Source: Halocafeteria seosinensis
Taxonomy: Eukaryota > Sar > Bigyra > Bicosoecida
Direction: 5' to 3'
DNA: 50,689 nt
Assembly: GCA_001687465.1 (NCBI GenBank)
Contig: LVLI01000246.1
Span: 1 to 50,689 of the forward strand
In this document: in pieces, positions 44,529-50,689 of the stretch
Layout: the number at the start of each line of letters is the position of its first letter
Position numbering within the stretch: position 1 is the first letter of the stretch
Made by a program: the position numbers and the translations under genes
The notes under the pieces: model-generated
Seen by the model: the letters and a program-made list of their open reading frames with translations, nothing else
Database searches by the model: none
Told to the model about the DNA's origin: nothing

Positions 44529-45431
44529 ATGGGTGGCGTCACTCTGCTAGATGGCGGCCTGGGACAGGAGGTCCATAAGCGCTCTGGACAGCCTGCACAC
44601 CCTATGTGGGGAGCTGAAGTAATGAAACGGGATCCTGCATTAGTGGAGGAAGTTCATCGTGACTACCTGAATGCGGGTGCGCGAGTCATTACCATCAACA
44701 GCTACCCTTTGACTCCGACACGCCTGAAGAGAGATGGATCGATTGAGGACTTCGAGCCATTGCAACATAAAGCTATTGAACTCGCACAAAAAGCTGTTCG
44801 TGATTTTCCTGAAGCACAGATTGCTGGCTGCCTCCCTCCTCTTGTGGGAAGCTACTCATTCGACAACCGGTCCAGAGAATCCTTAGAAGAAGAGTACAAA
44901 CAGATTGTGGATATCGAGAAGAATGATGTTGATCTGTTTATTGCGGAAACCATTCCCTCTCTGCGAGAAGCTGAAGCCGCTGTTGCAGCCGTTCGAGGGA
45001 CACGAAAGCCGGTGCTGCTGAGTTTTAATTTGGCAGATGATGGCTCAGATACGCTGAGATCGGGGGAATCTCTTTCAGAACTTGTCCGTGCGCTAGACAC
45101 AATAAATCCGGATGCCCTATTATTCAACTGCTCATTTCCAGAATCTATCACCTCTGGTATTAAGTGCATTAAGGACGGTACTAACCTACCTTACGGTGGA
45201 TATGGCAACGCCTTCACTTCTGTTGATCCGCTGACTCCTGGCGGAACGGTCGATGCATTGGAAAAGAGGCATGACCTAACGGCGCAGAATTACGCTGTAC
45301 AGGCAATGCAATGGATTGATCAAGGTGCTACTATCGTTGGGGGATGCTGTGAAGTAGGTCCGGAGTACATTGAGGAACTTCGCAAGAGTATCCGCCAGAG
45401 AGGCATGGAGATCGTTCCTTTTAAGACTTAA
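44529..45431 (+). CDS. Homocysteine S-methyltransferase family enzyme
   Basis: A single exon of 300 aa. Reaction by family: transfer of a methyl group from S-methylmethionine or a related donor to homocysteine, giving methionine. Seen: the TIM-barrel start L-L-D-G-G-L-G-Q-E, N-S-Y near residue 58, A-E-T-I-P-S, and the three zinc-ligand cysteines of the family: one in L-L-F-N-C-S-F and two in G-G-C-C. Length matches the stand-alone MmuM/HMT enzymes; it lacks the extra parts of methionine synthase. No targeting leader, so probably cytosolic. The exact methyl donor cannot be read from the sequence. Confidence 0.9.
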   Translation: MGGVTLLDGGLGQEVHKRSGQPAHPMWGAEVMKRDPALVEEVHRDYLNAGARVITINSYPLTPTRLKRDGSIEDFEPLQHKAIELAQKAVRDFPEAQIAGCLPPLVGSYSFDNRSRESLEEEYKQIVDIEKNDVDLFIAETIPSLREAEAAVAAVRGTRKPVLLSFNLADDGSDTLRSGESLSELVRALDTINPDALLFNCSFPESITSGIKCIKDGTNLPYGGYGNAFTSVDPLTPGGTVDALEKRHDLTAQNYAVQAMQWIDQGATIVGGCCEVGPEYIEELRKSIRQRGMEIVPFKT

Positions 45432-46675
45432 TCTATTTGCTTGCGTGAACCTAGGTAAAGCAGAACAGAGAGTGTTGGCGAATCATGCCTGCAAGCCGAT
45501 AAGAGATTTTCATGCGTGAAATTACCTTCTTGCTTTACCTGGTTTACGTCCGTACTTGGTTTTGCTGGCCAACGGGAGCTCATGGCGTATGAAACCTGAT
45601 TAATACTGCGATTTCCCGCAAACCCTCATAGCTTTTGTAGTGTTCTCACAAGTTTCATCGTTTTGATGCACCGAAGATCAAACACCGGAAAACACTTTAA
45701 TCCAGGTACAAACAATTTTGTTGCTGGGTGTACCACTGCATGCGATATGTTGTAGCCATCCATACGTTTTGAGTGCCACTGAATTCCACCTTCCCACCCG
45801 CAAAACAGCTTGTGGACCACCACATCTTCGCATACCGTCATGTCGGTATGCCTACTTCTGCTTCGCTTTAAGTCTGGGCTTGGCTGACACAATTTTCGTC
45901 ATGGCACGGACAGGGCACGGCCTCGGCACGGACAGAAGTTCAAAAGGGGCCGGGGGAGGAAGAGTTTTCTACTTGCCTCAAAATCATTCATTGGATGAAA
46001 GTGTTGGCAAATTATCCAATTGAATACCCGTTTATTTATTCTATTTTCCTTTATCCATTTCTTTTTCGAGACTTCATTGTCTTTTGTCTCTGTTTCCCCC
46101 CATTGGAGAAAGAGGAGGGGAAAGCAGCACTTACACGCACGAACTGTGGCCTTATTGAGCTTTATAGAGAGACAGAGTAAGTTTTTTCTCTCCCCATATT
46201 GCCTGTGCCGTACAACGATGGGGCGTCTTTGGAATACCGCCGACGAGAGGAGCATATTGTGACGTGTGATCATGCTGTTTGAAGAGTACGAGAAGCGTGA
46301 GAAGACTGGGTCCCCGGGGCTCGCAGACGGAGGGACGCCGTAGGGGGATTGGGAATGTCCACCTTTTTTGTCCCTTTGAAGTGCCCTTGAGGGGATGAAG
46401 GAAGTGCAGTCTAATGCGTGGTTTCGACCGTGGTGTATCACTGATGGTTGAGTTTACAGCTTTGGATGATGTTGATAAGCGTCGTGGACGACGTGGTGGT
46501 TGCTGAGTAGGCCAGGAAAGTGAAAAGGGCTTGGTTGACGAGGTGTGTGTCGAGTTTAAGGAGTCTGTTCCTGGTCGCCAGTTAACTAATTTACCACTGT
46601 GCCATTGTATACGCTGCACTCTCACGTGGGTTGTTGCTTTTCATTTCCTCTACGGCGCAGGTTTATTGATTAGAG
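45432..46675. other. Intergenic upstream of eIF4G
   Basis: About 1.2 kb with overlapping short frames on both strands (for example minus 45626-45892, 88 codons, and minus 46152-46625, 157 codons) but no recognisable product. A T-rich stretch lies at about 46030-46090. It should contain the eIF4G promoter and leader. Confidence 0.5.
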
Positions 46676-49600
46676 ATGTCTGGAGGCCAGTTCCCGAACC
46701 AGCAGCAACCTAGATTCAACCCCAACATTGCTCCAGCAGTCTCTGGTGCTATGGGTGTAAGTGATCAACTGGATTCTCTTGAGAAGACGCGGATGCAACC
46801 TTCATGAGTTTATCCGTGCTACGTTGCAGGATCCTAGAGCAGGACCTCGCCCTCATCCCCGTGCGAGTAATGCGCCTGCTCCTTACGTTTCACATCAAAT
46901 GGCGGCAAGCCAGGGATTCCCCGTGTACATGGCGAACCCGCCACCCTATCCTGGCGCCGTGGGAGGGGCCCCATACCAACAAGGCTATCCTGATCAAAAT
47001 GTCCGTCCTGGAATGGGAGGACCTACAAGTGGACGACCTCCACAAAGAGAAATGTCGGACAAAGCAAAGGAGATGCGGGAAAAATTAGAACGCAAAAGGA
47101 AGGGAAAGACTGGGACCACTTCAGAAGACACCGTCTCGGTTTCCCGAAGCGCAACGTCTGAGACGACGACATCGACGGTCAGTAGCACTTCTGAAGATTC
47201 TTCCAGATGGAATGCAACGTCCGAGAAAACGGCACCGACGGCAGATACCACTGATGATGGTCCTGTGGCTACTACACCAACAGAAGTCAGTGCTAGCGTC
47301 CCTGAAACAACACGAGTTAGCGCATTCAGAAGCGTCAAAGAATCTGAATTTAACGCTACAACAAGCGAGGGTGATACTACCACGGATAGTATTGTTCAGC
47401 AACAATCGGCAGCCGTTACGTCTCAGCAAGGTTCCGAAAGCATGCCCTCTAGTACTAAGGGCCATATGACTGTCGCACCCGCAGAAAGCGAAGAACAACC
47501 TGTTTCGTCAGGCAAGAACACTTTTGACGAAATGGAATCCGCAACAGACACGGACACCGTTAGGAAGATGGACGTTGACGCATACAACGGTGAAAGTGAC
47601 ACTGCAAGCCACCCACGATCGACTACCACCGCTCCCCCAATTGGTTGTCCGGAGTCTCCTCCGATCGAACTTGTCACCAATGAACATGATGGTGACGATA
47701 ATAAGATACAGTATACAATCGCAACGCTGCGCCGACTGGAACCTCCAAAGATGCAGTTCAATCGCCCGTCGCTTTTGCTAATCGATTTTGAACTACACGA
47801 AGCCGACGTTCGTGAATCCAACAGGAGTGGTGGTGGTGGTGGAAGGGGCCCAAGGGATAGAGGACAACCATCCTCGAGCAAAAAGGGGGGTTTTGGAGGA
47901 GATAGGGGAATGTCTAAAGGCAAGGGATCTAGTAATAGTTGGGCGCGTGATGGAAATAAGAAGAGAGATCCATACGAAGAGCTTGGTCGGGCAGGGAAAG
48001 CATTCACAAAGCGCGAAAAAGACACATCGGAAATCGGCAAGGCAAAGAAAACCGTTACTGACGTATGCAATAAATTGTCAAGAGACAACTTTGACAAGTT
48101 GAGCGAAGAACTGGTCAAAATGCAAATTCCTTCTTTTGATGTTCTTAATACTGTGATAAACTTGATTTTCGATAAAGCACTAGAGTTCCAAACTTTTCAG
48201 GATTTGTTCGCCGATCTTTGCCGGCGATTAAGCAAGAAAGCAGATGTTTGGACGAATAACTTTGCGCAATATAAACAGGATGATCAGGGATGGTACTATG
48301 ACTTAAGTGGAGCAAAAAATGATGAAACCAAGGAGCCAGAGTGGGTAGGCCCCTACTCCTCTGAGGAAGAGGCCGGAAAGGCCGCTCATACCAGGTCCGC
48401 TTTCAAAAGACTGCTTCTCAATCGGTGTCAGGAAGAATTCGAACGAGAAGGTGCTTACGAAACTATTGAAAACGAAAGGAAGGAAATGGAAAAGAAGCTG
48501 GAAGAAATGCGCAAAACGAGCCCCAGTGGGGCACCCCCTGCTGATATGGTCAAAGAGAAAGAGAAGAAAGAAGAGGAGTGGGTGGCGCAAGAGCTCAAGA
48601 TAAAGCGTCGAATGCTCGCAAATATCGGATTCATTGGCCATTTGTACATGAGCAATCTGCTCACAGACCTCATCGTCAACCATTGCATCAACAGGCTGCT
48701 TTATAATAAGAGTGGTGGAACTCTTGATGAAGAAAACGTGGAGGCTCTTCTTAAGTTGCTCTTGCTGGTAGGAAAGAAATACGAGAAGAGTACCCGCGCC
48801 AACAAGCAAGGGAAGATAGTTCCGATGGAAGATGTTATGGAGACCGTCCAACAGCTCGGCAAAGATAAACGGCTTCCTTCGAGGCTAAGATTTAGGTGTC
48901 TCGATGTGATAGAAGCCCGTGATAATGGCTGGAAAATGCCTGAACACCATGTGGCTGCCGCTGCGAAGACGATGTCCAAGAAAGATTTCAGAAAACAAGC
49001 CCAAGAAGAAGATATGAAGAAAAACCAGGAAGTTGAGGGTCTTCGATCGAAATACGCTCACGATAGTGATTATAGAAAATCCTCTGCTAAGCCGCGGCAA
49101 GATGCCAAACTTTCTGCTCAACTCGGCCCCAGTAGACACGAGAGCCGCGGAAACAGAAGTGGTGGATCTGGGGCCGTTGCCACAGGCCGGCCAAAAGTGT
49201 TTGGTCCTCGCTCAGGTTTGATGAAGCGAAGCAAGGAGAGTGAATCAAACCAACCTGCAGTGCAACCAGCTCCTCAAGCGCAAGTGGAAAAGAAGGAGGA
49301 ACCTCCTTCCATGGACACCGAAACCCGTGATAAGGCTAAACAACGTATTCACAACAGCTTCAAAGAATATCAGGAGCTGCAAGATAAAGATGAACTTAGG
49401 GATAGTGTGAAAGAGATTTATCAATTAGCAGAGGGACCTCCACTCTTCGTGGTGACCGCTGTTGAAATGCTTAGAACATCACGGTCAGCTAAAGATAGAA
49501 GAGCAGTTGAGGAGGGTCTACTTGTGCTCGCCGAGGAGAAGTACTTTGCTGAGAAAGATGTGCAATCTGGAATAGCGCAGTATCTCCCTGATTTCAGTGC

Positions 49601-50645
49601 TGACTTGGAGGATGCACCTCATCTCGACTCGTACATTGCTGACGTAAGTATATGTGCTGATCGTTCTCCCGTCGCTATTTTGTCTTACTGTGTCGTCGTT
49701 GGGAATGAGGAGACTTGCTATTTATTCTGACACCTCTTGTTTGAGCATCTGTGGATGCAATGAACTTATTTATGCTTATGAACGCTTATCTGACCCGCGA
49801 TTCCCGAGTTGATAGTCAAATTCTTTTTGTTTTCTATATATGGTGGTGGTACTGATGCTGCGTTCAGACGGATTTCACCGTTTCTTGTTTTCGTTTTGCA
49901 GCTTCTTTCGGAACTCGTTCGAGCAGATATAGTTTCGGTAGTTAGGATTGCAGAAGTATGCGGTACAGAGGGTGGATTTAGATGCGGTGTAGCAACCCGC
50001 CTCGTCGCTGCTTTAGTGAGTTATGCTTCGAGAGAGGATCGGAATGAAGCTCCAGATACTAAGAAGATGAGACAATATTTAGAGTCTCTCCGAAAGGAGA
50101 ACGTTGGTCTTGCTGATCTTTATGGCCCTGGCGCGATGAAGAAGACTGTAACCAGACTTTCTGAGCTACATATTGACGAGGAAGTATCACACGATATGAA
50201 AATCTTTAAGGCCGCCAGTTCTGTGTTGTCAAGCAAATTTAGCCTATCGGATACCCCCTCAGATATACAGACAGATAGTGTGTTCATTCGTGTGGTACTC
50301 AGCGAATTGATTCATGCTGCAGGAGATATGGGAATGGGACCGGAGGATGCATCAGATGACTTGCAATGGCTGGAATCACACATTGAAACTCTACAGAAAC
50401 TATTCCAAAGTGGGGGTGCAGATAACGTTCCCTACTTGCTGGAAACGATTGTTCAAACCATTCACGCCAACCCTCATAGTATGTATGAAACACCGTGGTT
50501 CCCTACCCTTGATAAGGCGTATATTGATTGGTTAGTCAAGCATAATGTGTTGAGCACGGCTGATGTCAAGCACTGGGCCACCCAGTTCCAACCTCGCCGA
50601 CCATTCGGATGGATACATGCAGAAGCTGCGGCTAATGTTCAGTAG
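46676..50645 (+). CDS. EIF4G: Translation initiation factor eIF4G
   Basis: Role: scaffold that links cap-bound eIF4E, the helicase eIF4A and the 40S ribosome. Exons 46676-46756, 46830-49643 and 49902-50645 join in phase 0; 1,212 aa. The N-terminus is Pro/Gln/Gly-rich, then Ser/Thr-rich. A possible eIF4E-binding site Y-T-I-A-T-L-R lies at residues 322-328, with Arg instead of the usual hydrophobic last residue. A Gly/Arg-rich stretch follows. The MIF4G domain spans about 431-726 and includes F-K-R-L-L-L-N-R-C-Q-E-E-F and L-M-A-N-I-G-F-I-G-type sequence (here M-L-A-N-I-G-F-I-G-H-L-Y). Within it is an unusual insert at about 508-545. An MA3-like domain starts near 865 and crosses the last intron. 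The stop is 44 nt before the window end. Confidence 0.92.
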
Positions 50646-50689
50646 GACTGTTTAATGCACACAGCTATCTCTGCACAAATAAAAAAAAA
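50646..50689 (+). other. eIF4G 3' trailer ending in an A tract
   Basis: The last 44 nt follow the stop codon and end CAAATAAAAAAAAA. It may be a genomic A tract or the point where the assembly stopped. Confidence 0.5.

Noticed and set aside
46152-46625. Minus-strand 157-codon frame upstream of eIF4G
   Set aside because: No recognisable features; composition like chance openness in promoter DNA.
47423-48118. Minus-strand 231-codon frame
   Set aside because: Antisense to the Ser/Thr/Gly-rich part of eIF4G.

Overview
The window is nuclear DNA from a compact eukaryotic genome. Genes lie on both strands, introns are short (about 60-180 nt) with GT-AG ends, and the products are eukaryote-only: a cohesin kleisin, eIF4G, a DExH RNA helicase, a FHIP/FAM160 trafficking protein, a CaMKI-type kinase, a membrane-bound cyclic-nucleotide phosphodiesterase and an EF-hand/PH/kinase fusion. 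A bacterial-type NADP isocitrate dehydrogenase with a targeting leader, an apicomplexan CDPK7-like kinase layout and six-helix PDE topology point to a protist, probably an alga or alveolate-like lineage. The sequence alone does not fix the species. The right end is an A-rich tract just after the eIF4G stop codon.

Layout. 1-2324 (minus): the N-terminal part of a secreted cysteine-rich repeat protein that runs off the left edge; it includes three near-identical 321-bp copies. 2325-6782: gene-poor DNA with one weakly supported multi-exon membrane-protein gene (plus). 6783-17836 (minus): a six-transmembrane PDE, a disordered basic protein of unknown function, and RAD21/SCC1. 18295-27398 (plus): NADP-IDH, a CaMKI-like kinase, and an N-myristoylated EF-hand + PH + kinase protein. 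27541-29181 (minus): an unknown protein. 29182-31340: noncoding, with duplicated CA microsatellites. 31341-37795 (plus): a mucin-like secreted protein and a DHX29/DHX57-type helicase. 37828-43819 (minus): a FHIP-like protein, an orphan exon, and a NOL8-like RRM protein. 44529-50645 (plus): a homocysteine S-methyltransferase and eIF4G.

The PDE and the two kinases suggest cyclic-nucleotide and calcium signalling at membranes. The helicase, eIF4G and NOL8-like genes belong to translation and ribosome biogenesis. No operon-like functional unit is seen. Introns cluster strongly at the 5' ends of genes. Splice models were built by hand from reading frame, GT-AG consensus and protein-family continuity; all listed junctions keep frame unless stated.
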